A DNA stretch of 64,000 bases from JABDIY01 sp963803875 (GTDB taxonomy: Bacteria > Actinomycetota > Acidimicrobiia > Acidimicrobiales > SZUA-35): NCBI GenBank assembly GCA_963803875.1, contig CAWDOA010000006.1, positions 124,001 through 188,000 on the forward strand, read 5' to 3'. Below the pieces are notes generated by a model. It was not told where the DNA came from. It made no database searches and worked only from the letters and a program-made list of their open reading frames with translations. The translations under genes and the position numbers were made by a program. Below are positions 1 through 8,104 of the stretch, in pieces; the stretch's first letter is position 1, and every line of letters begins with the position of its first letter.

Positions 1-1
1 A

Positions 2-292
2 CTGGACGCGTACCGGCTCGATGAACTGCGCCTTGTCGCGATGGAGCTCTGCGTGGAGGCCGATCTCGCCCTCGGCAATCAACCGCTCGTCATCGGTGAA
101 CTCCAGGCCGCGGTGGTCGAGAATCCCTATCGTGAACGGCTCTGGTTCCTCTTGATCGAAGCGCTCGCTGGGAGCGGCCGACGGGTCGAAGCGATGCGGG
201 CGTGCGATCGCCTCCGCCAAACGCTCGCTGAAGTCGGGATGCAGGCAAGCGACGAGCTCGCAACCGTGGAGAAGTCGATCCTCGCCGGGTGA
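2..292 (+). CDS. BTAD-domain transcriptional regulator, C-terminal end (5' truncated)
   Basis: The reading frame is open from base 2, so the gene starts left of the window. The visible 96 residues match the bacterial transcriptional activator domain (BTAD) of SARP/AfsR-type regulators: a helical TPR-like segment with the family's typical DELR, EADLALG, ENPYRERLW and SGRRVEAM stretches, ending in the usual region with ELATVEKSIL. In this family the domain follows an OmpR-like DNA-binding domain and sometimes precedes an ATPase; neither is visible. The protein stops right after the BTAD, so no C-terminal ATPase or TPR block follows. Regulatory target unknown. Confidence 0.75.
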   Translation: MDAYRLDELRLVAMELCVEADLALGNQPLVIGELQAAVVENPYRERLWFLLIEALAGSGRRVEAMRACDRLRQTLAEVGMQASDELATVEKSILAG

Positions 293-517
293 ACCGGCCA
301 GCCCTCGGATCCGAGATCCGGGCGCCTGGCCGAGGCCCAACCAGATCGTCGTCGGGGAATGATCCTGTATCGAGGGGTTCCTCGGCAGGACGCGCAAGAT
401 TCGGCCCGATGCCTCCGTACCCGACTACGACGCTCGGGGCTGTTCGGCACAGCGAGGCTGCCGACCACAATCCTCCCATTGTTGGGATGGGTGACCTCGT
501 GACGACATACTCGTGGG

Positions 518-1132
518 GTGCCACGAGCCATCGAAGTGTTTGCCGACATCACCTGTCCGTTCACCCACATCGGTCTCAAGATCGTGGGTGCCGAAGTCGC
601 CGCCCTCGACGCCGACATCGACATCCACGTCCGGGCCTGGCCGCTGGAATGGGTCAACGGGACGATGGCCGATCCGGTCGCCATCGGTGAGAAGATCGCC
701 TTGATCACCGACCAGCTGGGGGTGAGCGACTTCGCCGGTTTCCGAACCGATCGCTGGCCCCGCACCGCGATCCCGGCTCTCAACCTGGCCGCCGCCGGAT
801 ACGAGGTCGATCGCGCCACCGGCCTCGCTGTGAGCCTACGGCTGCGGTCCCTGGTATTCGAGGAGGGTCGGGATGTCGCCGATCCTGACGTCTTGGCCGA
901 AGTCGCCGGCTCGTTCGGCTTGGCCGCCCCCCGGATCGACCCGGTGGACTCGGTCATCAACGACTACGAAGAAGGTAAGCGACGAGGTGTGCGGGGATCA
1001 CCCGACTTCTTCATCGGTGAGAACGAGTTCTTCTGTCCATCGCTCGACCTCGGCCACGATACCGAGGGCACCCTGACCAGCGCATTCGACGCCGACGGAC
1101 TGCGCGCGCTCATCGCTTCAGCCGCGGCCTGA
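518..1132 (+). CDS. DsbA-family (FrnE-like) thioredoxin-fold protein
   Basis: 204 residues with a GTG start. The N-terminus reads as a beta strand followed by CPFTHIG, where DsbA proteins carry CPxC, then a helical insertion, and near residue 160 the loop GVRGSPDFFIG, with the cis-proline segment typical of DsbA/FrnE proteins. No signal peptide is seen, so it is probably cytoplasmic, like FrnE and 2-hydroxychromene-2-carboxylate isomerase relatives. Only the first cysteine of the usual pair is present (CPFT), so a classical dithiol oxidase role is doubtful; a glutathione- or mycothiol-linked transferase/isomerase role is possible. No operon partner is evident: the next gene is 250 bp away. 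Confidence 0.75.
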   Translation: MPRAIEVFADITCPFTHIGLKIVGAEVAALDADIDIHVRAWPLEWVNGTMADPVAIGEKIALITDQLGVSDFAGFRTDRWPRTAIPALNLAAAGYEVDRATGLAVSLRLRSLVFEEGRDVADPDVLAEVAGSFGLAAPRIDPVDSVINDYEEGKRRGVRGSPDFFIGENEFFCPSLDLGHDTEGTLTSAFDADGLRALIASAAA

Positions 1133-1212
1133 GCACACGAAACCAGGGCGGGCGCACTCGACCGGCTGTGCGGACCGTTGGCTGGTCTTCCTCGGTCAGC
1201 CCGGGCTGGCGC

Positions 1213-1260
1213 TAATCCGCAGCCTTGGGTGCCCTGGAGGGCACTGCGCGCTGCGGATTA
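1213..1260. promoter_or_regulatory. Nested inverted repeat upstream of hsp20
   Basis: TAATCCGCAG at 1213-1222 pairs perfectly with CTGCGGATTA at 1251-1260. Inside the loop, GTGCCC (1229-1234) pairs with GGGCAC (1239-1244) around TGGA. The element lies 81 bp after the DsbA-like gene and 122 bp before the Hsp20 start. It has no T-run on the plus strand, so it is not a standard intrinsic terminator. It could be a structured leader of hsp20 or an operator; which one is not determined. Confidence 0.5.
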
Positions 1261-1382
1261 CCGATCAACGCCGTGGTCGGATGCCGCCCAGCGTTCGTCA
1301 CCGGCGGCCATACCTCGCTATGGTCGTGGGAGGCTGGCGTGAGATGTTCGTGCCGGCCACCGACCCCGGAAAGGAACGTCAC

Positions 1383-1811
1383 ATGCTTCGGTTCGATCCC
1401 TTTGGTGAAGTTGACCGCTTGAGCCGGGAGGCTCATCGACCGGCCCGAGAACGCCGCGATGCCATGGCCTTCGACGCAGTGAAACACGAGGACACGGTGT
1501 ACATGTACTTCGATGTCCCCGGCGTGCCGGGGGAGAACATCTCGGTGACCGTCGAGGGCAACGAGCTCACGGTGACCGCTGAGCGCGGGTGGGATTCGAC
1601 CGGCCAGACGGTCCTGGCCCAGGAGCGCCTCCAGGGCACATTCACCAGACGCATCGCGCTCAACGATGCCCTGGACACGTCCCAGATGTCCGCCGATCTC
1701 GATCACGGTGTGCTCACGGTGAGCGTCCCCATGTCGGAGAAGATCAAACCGCGCAGTATTCGCGTGAAGCATTCCGGCGGCCACGAATCGATCGGCACGA
1801 GCGGCGTGTAG
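1383..1811 (+). CDS. Hsp20/alpha-crystallin family small heat-shock protein
   Basis: 142 residues from the ATG at 1383, preceded by GGAAAGGA at good spacing; an upstream in-frame start at 1281 would add a tail without family resemblance. It begins with MLRFDPFGEVDRL, the usual Hsp20 opening. The alpha-crystallin domain spans about residues 25-125, with a typical DVPGV turn, an ELTVTAER strand, the FTRRIAL strand and the conserved ADLDHGVLTVSVP motif. A short polar tail follows. These ATP-independent chaperones form oligomers in the cytoplasm and hold unfolding proteins. It is convergent with ackA, 29 bp away. Confidence 0.92.
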   Translation: MLRFDPFGEVDRLSREAHRPARERRDAMAFDAVKHEDTVYMYFDVPGVPGENISVTVEGNELTVTAERGWDSTGQTVLAQERLQGTFTRRIALNDALDTSQMSADLDHGVLTVSVPMSEKIKPRSIRVKHSGGHESIGTSGV

Positions 1812-1840
1812 GAGCCCGACAGCTCAGCCGTCCCGTCGGC

Positions 1841-3028
1841 TCAGCCGAGGACCGATAGCGCATCGCGGGCGATCGCAAGCTCCTCGTCGGTGGGGATCAC
1901 CAGCACGCGGGCCGGAGAATCATCGGGCGAGATGAATCGTTCGTCACTGCCGGCGGCGTTGCGGACGGGGTCGAGGTTGAGCCCGAGGAATTCGAGGCCG
2001 TCGACAACCCGAGCCCGCAACGCAGCATCGTTCTCACCCACCCCCGCAGTGAAGGTCAATGTGTCGATGCCACCCATGAGGGCCGCGTAGGCGCCGACGT
2101 AGTGTTTGATGCGACGCACGTAGACGTCGAGGCCGAGACGAGCTGCGGCGTTGCCACCATCGGCCGCGGCGTGTACGTCGCGAAGGTCGTTGTGGCCGGT
2201 GAGCCCGGCCAGACCGCTGCGTCGGTTGAGCAAGTTGTCCACCGCATCGACCGACAGGCCGGCGGCACGCTGGAGGTACAGAACGATGGCAGGATCGAGG
2301 TCGCCCGAGCGGGTGCCCATGACCAGACCCTCGAGTGGGGTGAGCCCCATGGAAGTGGCCACCGGTTCGTGGCCGACCACCGCTGCGGCCGACGCCCCGT
2401 TGCCCAGATGCAGCACGACTTGGCGAAGGTCGCTGCGTCTCAACAGGGTGGCGACCCGGCCGGAGACATAACGGTGGGAGGTGCCGTGGAAGCCGTACCG
2501 CCGGATGCCGTGCGCCGCTGCGACGGTGCGATCGATGGCGTAGGTTGTGGCCTCTTCGGGCAGGGATCGGAAGAACGCGGTATCGAACACGGCGATATGA
2601 GGCGTCCCGGGCATGGCGGCCCGGGCCACCCGAATCCCGGCCAGGTTGGCGGGGTTGTGCAGTGGGGCGAGGGGTGACAACCGCTCGATGGCCGCTTCGA
2701 CCGCATCGTCTATCAGGGTCGGTGCCGAGAATTCGACACCGCCCATCACCACCCGATGTCCGACCGCGGCAAGCGTCGAGCCGTCCAGCGCCGGACCGAG
2801 GGTCTCGAACGCGGCCAGCACGCTGGCCATGGCCTCGTTGTGGTTCGACGCCTCGACGGGCTGGTCGGACTGGCCGTCAGCGCTGGTGTGGCGCTGGTGC
2901 GCCTTGGGGTCACCGATACGTTCCACGATGCCGCTCGCGCCGCGACGACCCGTGCCCGGCTCGACCAGCTCGTACTTGAGGGACGAAGAGCCACAGTTGA
3001 GCACCAGGACGGAGACGTCGGCGGTCAC
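1841..3028 (-). CDS. ackA: Acetate kinase
   Basis: 395 residues, usual family length. Converts acetyl phosphate plus ADP to acetate plus ATP. Signature segments are in order: VLNCGSSSLKYEL at the N-terminus, HRVVMGG, AVFDTAFFRSLP, YGFHGTSHRYVS (catalytic histidine region), LHLGNGASAAAV, MGTRSGDLDPAIV (with the conserved catalytic Arg/Asp), and FTAGVGEN near the C-terminus. The start overlaps the end of pta by four bases (ATGA), so the two are translationally coupled and form the acetate overflow / substrate-level ATP module. Confidence 0.97.
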   Translation of the reverse strand: MTADVSVLVLNCGSSSLKYELVEPGTGRRGASGIVERIGDPKAHQRHTSADGQSDQPVEASNHNEAMASVLAAFETLGPALDGSTLAAVGHRVVMGGVEFSAPTLIDDAVEAAIERLSPLAPLHNPANLAGIRVARAAMPGTPHIAVFDTAFFRSLPEEATTYAIDRTVAAAHGIRRYGFHGTSHRYVSGRVATLLRRSDLRQVVLHLGNGASAAAVVGHEPVATSMGLTPLEGLVMGTRSGDLDPAIVLYLQRAAGLSVDAVDNLLNRRSGLAGLTGHNDLRDVHAAADGGNAAARLGLDVYVRRIKHYVGAYAALMGGIDTLTFTAGVGENDAALRARVVDGLEFLGLNLDPVRNAAGSDERFISPDDSPARVLVIPTDEELAIARDALSVLG

Positions 3029-5127
3029 ACCGCTCCATCTTCATCGGTTGGTGCAGCCTGGGCTGCGGTGATGGCGACCGTGTTCACGATGTCGCGAACG
3101 GTTGCGCCGCGGGAGAGGTCGTTGACGGGCTTGGCCAGTCCCTGGAGCACAGGTCCGATGGCGACGACATCGGCGGAACGCTGGACCGCCTTGTAGGTGT
3201 TGTTGCCAGTGTTCAGGTCGGGGAACACGAACACGGTGGCCCTACCGGCCACCTCCGAGCCGGGCAATTTCGACGCCGCAACCTCGGCGTCGATGGCGGC
3301 GTCGTACTGGACCGGCCCCTCGATCTTCAGGTCGGGACGTCGCCGGCGCACCAGCTGGGTAGCGGCCCGTACCTTTTCCACGTCGGCGCCCGATCCCGAC
3401 TCACCGGTGGAGTACGAGAGCATCGCCACCCGGGGCTCGACCCCGAAGCGCGCCGCAGTGGCCGCCGAGGCGATGGCGATGTCTGCCAGTTCCTCGACCG
3501 TCGGCTCGCGAATCACCGCGCAGTCGCCATAGACCAGGACCCGGTCGGGCAAGCACATGAAGAACACCGAGGACACGATGTCGACACCGGGCACGGTCTT
3601 GATGATCTCGAACGCCGGTGTGACCGTATGTGCGGTTGAGTGGGCCGCGCCCGACACCATCCCGTCGGCGTGGCCGAGGTGCACCATCATCGTGCCGAAG
3701 TAGGAGACGTCGCGCATGATGTCGAGGGCCGGGTCGAGGGTCATACCCCGGTGAGCGCGAAGCTCGGTGTAGACCCGGGCGTATTCCTCGCGACGTTCGC
3801 TGGTCGCAGGGTTGATGATCTCGACATCGGCAAGCTGAAGACCCAAGGCGGCGATCCGCGATCGCACGGTTGTCTGGTCGCCAAGGATCGTCAACCGGGC
3901 CACATTGCGAGCCCGAAGGGTGGCAGCGGCCAGGAGTACGCGGTCCTCCTCGCCCTCGGGGAGAACGATGTGGCGGTCGGCGGCGCGGGCGAGCCCGATC
4001 AGCTGCAGCTCGAACATCAGCGGAGTGACCACATTGGTATGGGGAATACCCCCCAAGACGTCAACGATGTCGGCGCCGAGGTGATCTTCGAAGGTGGCCA
4101 GGGCCCGGTTGACCTTCCGGGATGCGTGACGGGTCAACTGGCCCTTGGTTGTGGAAATAGCCACGGCGGAGTCGAACGAATCGAGCTCGGTTGTGATGAG
4201 AGGGAGGTGGGCGTCGATGCCGGCGATCAGCCGGCTCACGTTGGCCTCGGGGGCAAACCCGCCGGTGAGTACGACTGCCGAGACAGACGGCGCGTCGGAT
4301 GCGGCGCAGCTGGCGGCCAGCGCCACCAGCACGTCGGGTCGGTCGCCGGCTGCGATGCAGAGCTGGCCGTCCTCGATGTAGCTCAGCAGGTGCTCGACGT
4401 TCATGGCGCAGATCAGGGTGTCGTGGTAGACGCGGTTGAGCAGCTGGTTGTCGCCTGCGATGAGGGCGCCGTCGACCGCAGCCATGGCCTCGGCGATCTG
4501 GGGCGCAGCAACCAGCGGGTCCTCCGGTACTACCCACACCCGCACACCAGCCTTGCCGCCTGTTGCGCGGTGGTCGAAGTGATCGCGGACGTCTGCCACG
4601 GCCTCGGGGTCGACTCGATTGACCACAACGGCCAACACCGAGGCATGGGCTTGGCGCAGTTCGTTCATCGTGAGGTCGACGAGCTGGCCCGTGTCGGCGA
4701 GGTGACGGCCTTTCCCGTTGACCACCGCCACCACAGGAACGCCTAGGTTTGCGGCGATGTGGCCGTTCACGCTCAGCTCGATGGGGCTGGACACCCCGCT
4801 GTAGTCGGAGCCGACCACCACCACGGCTTCACAGTGCTCGGCGAGGTCTTGATAACGTTCGACGATCGAGGCCATGGCGGCGTCGGGGTCAGCATGAACG
4901 TCGTCGTAGGTGACCCCAATTGCCGCCGGGAACGGGTGGCTCGTGCGGTTGGTCAGGAGATCGATGACCTCGTCGGGAGCATCGGCGTCGTGGACGACCG
5001 GCCGGAACACCCCCACTCGGCTGACCCGGCGGGCCAGGGCGTCGAAAAGGCCGAGGGCGACCAACGATTTGCCGCTCTGCGCCTCGGCGGCCATGACGAA
5101 CAGAACATGCGACGGCGGGGGAGACAT
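3025..5127 (-). CDS. pta: Phosphate acetyltransferase (long, three-domain type)
   Basis: About 700 residues from the ATG at 5127, close to the 714 of E. coli Pta. An upstream in-frame start at 5190 adds 21 residues without family resemblance. Converts acetyl-CoA plus phosphate to acetyl phosphate plus CoA. The N-terminal domain has a P-loop-like AEAQSGKSLVALGL, the BioD-like fold of long Pta enzymes. A DRTGG-type middle domain follows (about 215-330). The C-terminal catalytic domain starts at HIVLPEGEEDRVL and carries STGESGSGADVEKVR, GPVQYDAAID, FPDLNTGNNTYKAVQ and LSRGATVRDIV. Its stop overlaps the ackA start by four bases. Confidence 0.96.
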   Translation of the reverse strand: MSPPPSHVLFVMAAEAQSGKSLVALGLFDALARRVSRVGVFRPVVHDADAPDEVIDLLTNRTSHPFPAAIGVTYDDVHADPDAAMASIVERYQDLAEHCEAVVVVGSDYSGVSSPIELSVNGHIAANLGVPVVAVVNGKGRHLADTGQLVDLTMNELRQAHASVLAVVVNRVDPEAVADVRDHFDHRATGGKAGVRVWVVPEDPLVAAPQIAEAMAAVDGALIAGDNQLLNRVYHDTLICAMNVEHLLSYIEDGQLCIAAGDRPDVLVALAASCAASDAPSVSAVVLTGGFAPEANVSRLIAGIDAHLPLITTELDSFDSAVAISTTKGQLTRHASRKVNRALATFEDHLGADIVDVLGGIPHTNVVTPLMFELQLIGLARAADRHIVLPEGEEDRVLLAAATLRARNVARLTILGDQTTVRSRIAALGLQLADVEIINPATSERREEYARVYTELRAHRGMTLDPALDIMRDVSYFGTMMVHLGHADGMVSGAAHSTAHTVTPAFEIIKTVPGVDIVSSVFFMCLPDRVLVYGDCAVIREPTVEELADIAIASAATAARFGVEPRVAMLSYSTGESGSGADVEKVRAATQLVRRRRPDLKIEGPVQYDAAIDAEVAASKLPGSEVAGRATVFVFPDLNTGNNTYKAVQRSADVVAIGPVLQGLAKPVNDLSRGATVRDIVNTVAITAAQAAPTDEDGAV

Positions 5128-5225
5128 TGGTCCTGACCGTAGTGCCTCAATCGATCTCCGGGCGCTCCTGACCGATGCGCCAAGCGGCACATATCACGGT
5201 GACTGATGCGGCCCGGGCCCAGAAG

Positions 5226-7022
5226 TCATCGCAGGCCGATGCTCGCGCCGTGTCCGATCGGCCAGGGCGGGGGATCGGAGGACGATTCGGCCGTTCTTTC
5301 GATCTGGGCTTGGGTTCGGGGCCACGACACGGGCAGCCGACCCGTGAAGGGCACGCTCCCCAACAACACGTCGGCGATGCCGTCCGCCTCGGTGCCCGGC
5401 AGCCAGCAGGCGATGACAGCTTCAACGTGTTCGAGGACGGGCTCGAGGAGCAGCGGGCGACCCGATATCACGACCACGATCAGTCGATCGACCACGGCGC
5501 CCATGCGACGGACCACATCGATCTGGTCCTCCGGAAGCGACAGGTGTGAGCGATCGCCGGCACCTTCGACATAGGGCAGTTCGTGAAGCGACACCACCCC
5601 GTACTCCGCCGTGGTGTCGAAGTGCCCGTCACGGTTGTACTCCACCCGATCATTCCTGCCGTCGCGGAGGCCATCGAGGATGGTTCGACCCTCGGTGATC
5701 GGGCCGGCTGAACCGGCCCATGAGATGGTCCAACCCCCGCATGCAATACCGATGTCGTCCAACGCGTGGCCAGCAGCGAGAAGCGTCGCGTCGTCGGGGA
5801 TGGGGAGAGCATTCTCGTTCGTCAGGACGACGGCCGATGCGGCCGCGGCCGCCCGTGCGAGTTCTCGGTGTTGATCGCAGCCCACGACCTCAAGCGGTAC
5901 CGGTGCATGTGACCGGTCATCGAGGAGTCCGAGTTGCGCTTTGGCACGGAGGATCCGACCGACCGCATCGTCGATGCGTTCCGCCGGGATCCGGCCCTGG
6001 TCGACGAGCTCGATGACCGTTGCGATGAAGCGCTGGTAGTCGAAGGGGACCATCACCATGTCGATGCCGGCGTTTATCGCTTGCTGGACGGCGCTGTCGT
6101 AGGCGGGGTCGATCTGCCCGATGGCCAGCCAGTCGGAGACCACGAACCCGGAGAACCCGAGTTCGTCTTTCAGTACATCGGTGAGAAGGTACCGCTCGCT
6201 GTGCAGCCGTCGACCGTGCCACGAGCCATAACATGCCATGACCGTGAGCGCTCCGGCCTCGATTGCCGCTACGAAGGGCGGCAGGTGAACCCGTCGCAGT
6301 TCGTCCTCATCGAGCTGAATGTCGCCTTGATCGATCTGCCACTCGGAGCCCCAGCCCCCCCACCAGTCGATCCAGGGATGGCGGTGATTGCCCGCCGTAC
6401 CCCACACCGCCGCGCCTTCGCCGACGTAATGTTTGGCGCAGGCGAGCACGCCGGTTGCCGGCAGATAATCGCCGTGCCAGCCGCGCACCGCCGCCGCGCC
6501 GAGCGCGCTGACCAGTTCGCTGTTCTGTGAGAACCCTTCATAGGTCCGTCCCCATCGGATGTCCTGGGGAACTGCGAGACATGGGGCGAAGGACCAACGG
6601 GCCCCGGTGGCGGCCGTCTCCAACGCGGCGGCTCGGGCGACAGAGCGCATCAGGTCCGGGTCGCCCGCCGCTCCAAGGCCGATGTTGTGGGGGAAGATGG
6701 TGGCGCCGAGCACGTTGTTGTGCCCGTGCACGGCGTCGGTGCCGTAGAGGATCGGGATGCCGAGCCGGCTGCGGTGTGAGCCTGCGACGAACGAATCAAC
6801 CATCTGGCGCCACGCCGCGGCCGAGCCATCCCCGGGGTTGCCGCCGCCGCCGCTCAGAACCGAGCCGATCGACCAGGCGCCAACGTCGTCAGGGGTGATG
6901 CTCCCCAGCTCGACCTGGGTCATCTGTCCGACCTTCTCGGCCAGTGTCATGGAGTCCACCAGATCCGGCACGGTGATTCCATCCTCCGGGGCCGCCCGGT
7001 GATTCCCGTTGGACATGTTCAT
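5226..7022 (-). CDS. Glycoside hydrolase family 3 beta-glucosidase / beta-glucan exohydrolase
   Basis: About 598 residues from the ATG at 7022, which has GGAG five bases upstream; the frame is open further upstream but would overlap the arsenite methyltransferase gene. The order matches GH3 exo-beta-glucanases: EKVGQMTQVE at the N-terminus, GTDAVHGHNNVLGATIFPHN, KHYVGEGA, and FVVSDW, whose Asp is the expected nucleophile, then the second alpha/beta domain with WLPGTEADGIADVLLG and GRLPVSWPRT. The close resemblance to plant and bacterial beta-1,3/1,4-glucan exohydrolases suggests removal of glucose from beta-glucan oligomers. No signal peptide is seen from the chosen start, suggesting a cytoplasmic site. 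It fits the GH16/GH161 locus at 51-59 kb but is not linked to it. Confidence 0.9.
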   Translation of the reverse strand: MNMSNGNHRAAPEDGITVPDLVDSMTLAEKVGQMTQVELGSITPDDVGAWSIGSVLSGGGGNPGDGSAAAWRQMVDSFVAGSHRSRLGIPILYGTDAVHGHNNVLGATIFPHNIGLGAAGDPDLMRSVARAAALETAATGARWSFAPCLAVPQDIRWGRTYEGFSQNSELVSALGAAAVRGWHGDYLPATGVLACAKHYVGEGAAVWGTAGNHRHPWIDWWGGWGSEWQIDQGDIQLDEDELRRVHLPPFVAAIEAGALTVMACYGSWHGRRLHSERYLLTDVLKDELGFSGFVVSDWLAIGQIDPAYDSAVQQAINAGIDMVMVPFDYQRFIATVIELVDQGRIPAERIDDAVGRILRAKAQLGLLDDRSHAPVPLEVVGCDQHRELARAAAAASAVVLTNENALPIPDDATLLAAGHALDDIGIACGGWTISWAGSAGPITEGRTILDGLRDGRNDRVEYNRDGHFDTTAEYGVVSLHELPYVEGAGDRSHLSLPEDQIDVVRRMGAVVDRLIVVVISGRPLLLEPVLEHVEAVIACWLPGTEADGIADVLLGSVPFTGRLPVSWPRTQAQIERTAESSSDPPPWPIGHGASIGLR

Positions 7023-7206
7023 CGACGCTCCAACAGCACTGCGGGGATCCGCTCCCGCAGGCTCCGATCCAGAGTCTAAGCGGTCGAACCCAGCCGGCTC
7101 CGTGTCTGAGCCGGCATTGCGATCACCTTGCCGGCGTGGCACGAGGCCGCCGGGCGGGAAGGCCATCAGGACATCAACTGCAGAATGAGGCGGGAACGTG
7201 CTGTCG

Positions 7207-7974
7207 CTAGGCCTTGACTGCTTTGATGATGGCTGAGTACACGCCGTCGGCGACGCTGTGGGTGGGTTCGATCGACACATCCTTGAAGCCGGCGGCCTCG
7301 AGTCCGATCATGTAGTCGCTGATGCCGAGGGCTCCCGCGATGCAACCCACCCAGCTGCCACGTTCGAGGCGCTGGGCTTGGGTGAGGTGGTCCTGGGCCA
7401 CGACATCGGCGATGCCGAGGCGGCCCCCGGTGCGTAGGACACGGTGCATCTCGCGAAACACGGCTGGCTTGTCGTCGGAGAGGTTGATCACGCAGTTGGA
7501 GATCACGACGTCGACGCTGGAGTCGTCGAGCGGGATGTCCTCGATGACCCCTTTGCGGAACTCGACGTTCTCGGCCCCGGCTTCTCTCTGGTGCTTGCGG
7601 GCGAGTTCGAGCATCTCATCGACCATGTCGAGGCCGTAGGCGAACCCGTCGGGGCCCACACGTCGGGCGGAAAGAAGCACATCGATACCGGCGCCCGAGC
7701 CGAGGTCGAGAACGGTCTCGCCAGGGTTGAGGTCGGCAACCGCGGTTGGGTTGCCACAGCCCAGCGAAGCGAGAGCAGCGCCATCGGGGATCTCGGTCAG
7801 CTCGTCGGCCTTGTAGAGCCAGGTACCGAAGTTTCCCGAGTCGGCTGTCTTGAAGGCGTCGGAGGCGGAAGGCTCGCAACACTCGGTGTCGCAGCAGGAC
7901 GGTTCGACGCTTGTTGCGGCGTTCGCGTAACGCTGACGCACTCGGTCACGAATATCACTGGTTGCTTCGGTCAT
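7207..7974 (-). CDS. arsM: Arsenite S-adenosylmethionine methyltransferase
   Basis: 255 residues from the ATG at 7974, placed by AGGAG six bases upstream; a second ATG two codons earlier is too near the ribosome site. Methylates As(III) using S-adenosylmethionine, a detoxification step in the cytoplasm. The N-terminus carries a CCDTECC cysteine cluster as in many bacterial ArsM proteins. The SAM site is VLDLGSGAGIDVLLSARRVG. The arsenic-binding cysteines expected in the family lie in ISNCVINLS and GSWVGCIAGAL, and the family segment KPAVFREMHRVLR is present. It stands alone, with a perfect ArsR-type palindrome about 50 bp upstream and no arsR gene in the window. Confidence 0.92.
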   Translation of the reverse strand: MTEATSDIRDRVRQRYANAATSVEPSCCDTECCEPSASDAFKTADSGNFGTWLYKADELTEIPDGAALASLGCGNPTAVADLNPGETVLDLGSGAGIDVLLSARRVGPDGFAYGLDMVDEMLELARKHQREAGAENVEFRKGVIEDIPLDDSSVDVVISNCVINLSDDKPAVFREMHRVLRTGGRLGIADVVAQDHLTQAQRLERGSWVGCIAGALGISDYMIGLEAAGFKDVSIEPTHSVADGVYSAIIKAVKA

Positions 7975-8023
7975 GGCCATCTCCTTGGTATCGACACCTG
8001 TCGATGCGATCTAGCGTAGCTTT

Positions 8024-8045
8024 CATATTGACAAACGTCAATATG
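8024..8045. promoter_or_regulatory. ArsR/SmtB-type operator upstream of arsM
   Basis: CATATTGAC (8024-8032) and GTCAATATG (8037-8045) are a perfect 9-bp inverted repeat with a 4-bp spacer. This closely matches the ATATTGAC-like half sites bound by ArsR/SmtB metalloregulators. It sits 50-71 bp before the arsM start, where binding would block transcription; metalloid binding would release it. A second, weaker palindrome (TCGACA-CC-TGTCGA, 7991-8004) lies between it and the gene. The repressor gene is not in the window, so action in trans is inferred. Confidence 0.8.
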
Positions 8046-8104
8046 TCTTCTCGGCGCTCTCTCAACACGGCGAGGCGCGTCAACAAGGCTCACCCGCTGG
8101 GCCG

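Noticed and set aside
289..690. Plus-strand open frame of 133 codons between the BTAD and DsbA-like genes
   Set aside because: Overlaps the DsbA-like gene start by 170 bp in another frame and is Arg/Ser-rich without family match.
3640..4746. Long plus-strand open frame of 368 codons opposite pta
   Set aside because: It mirrors pta, whose domains and motifs are continuous; the antisense text has no family pattern and arises from high-GC codon bias.
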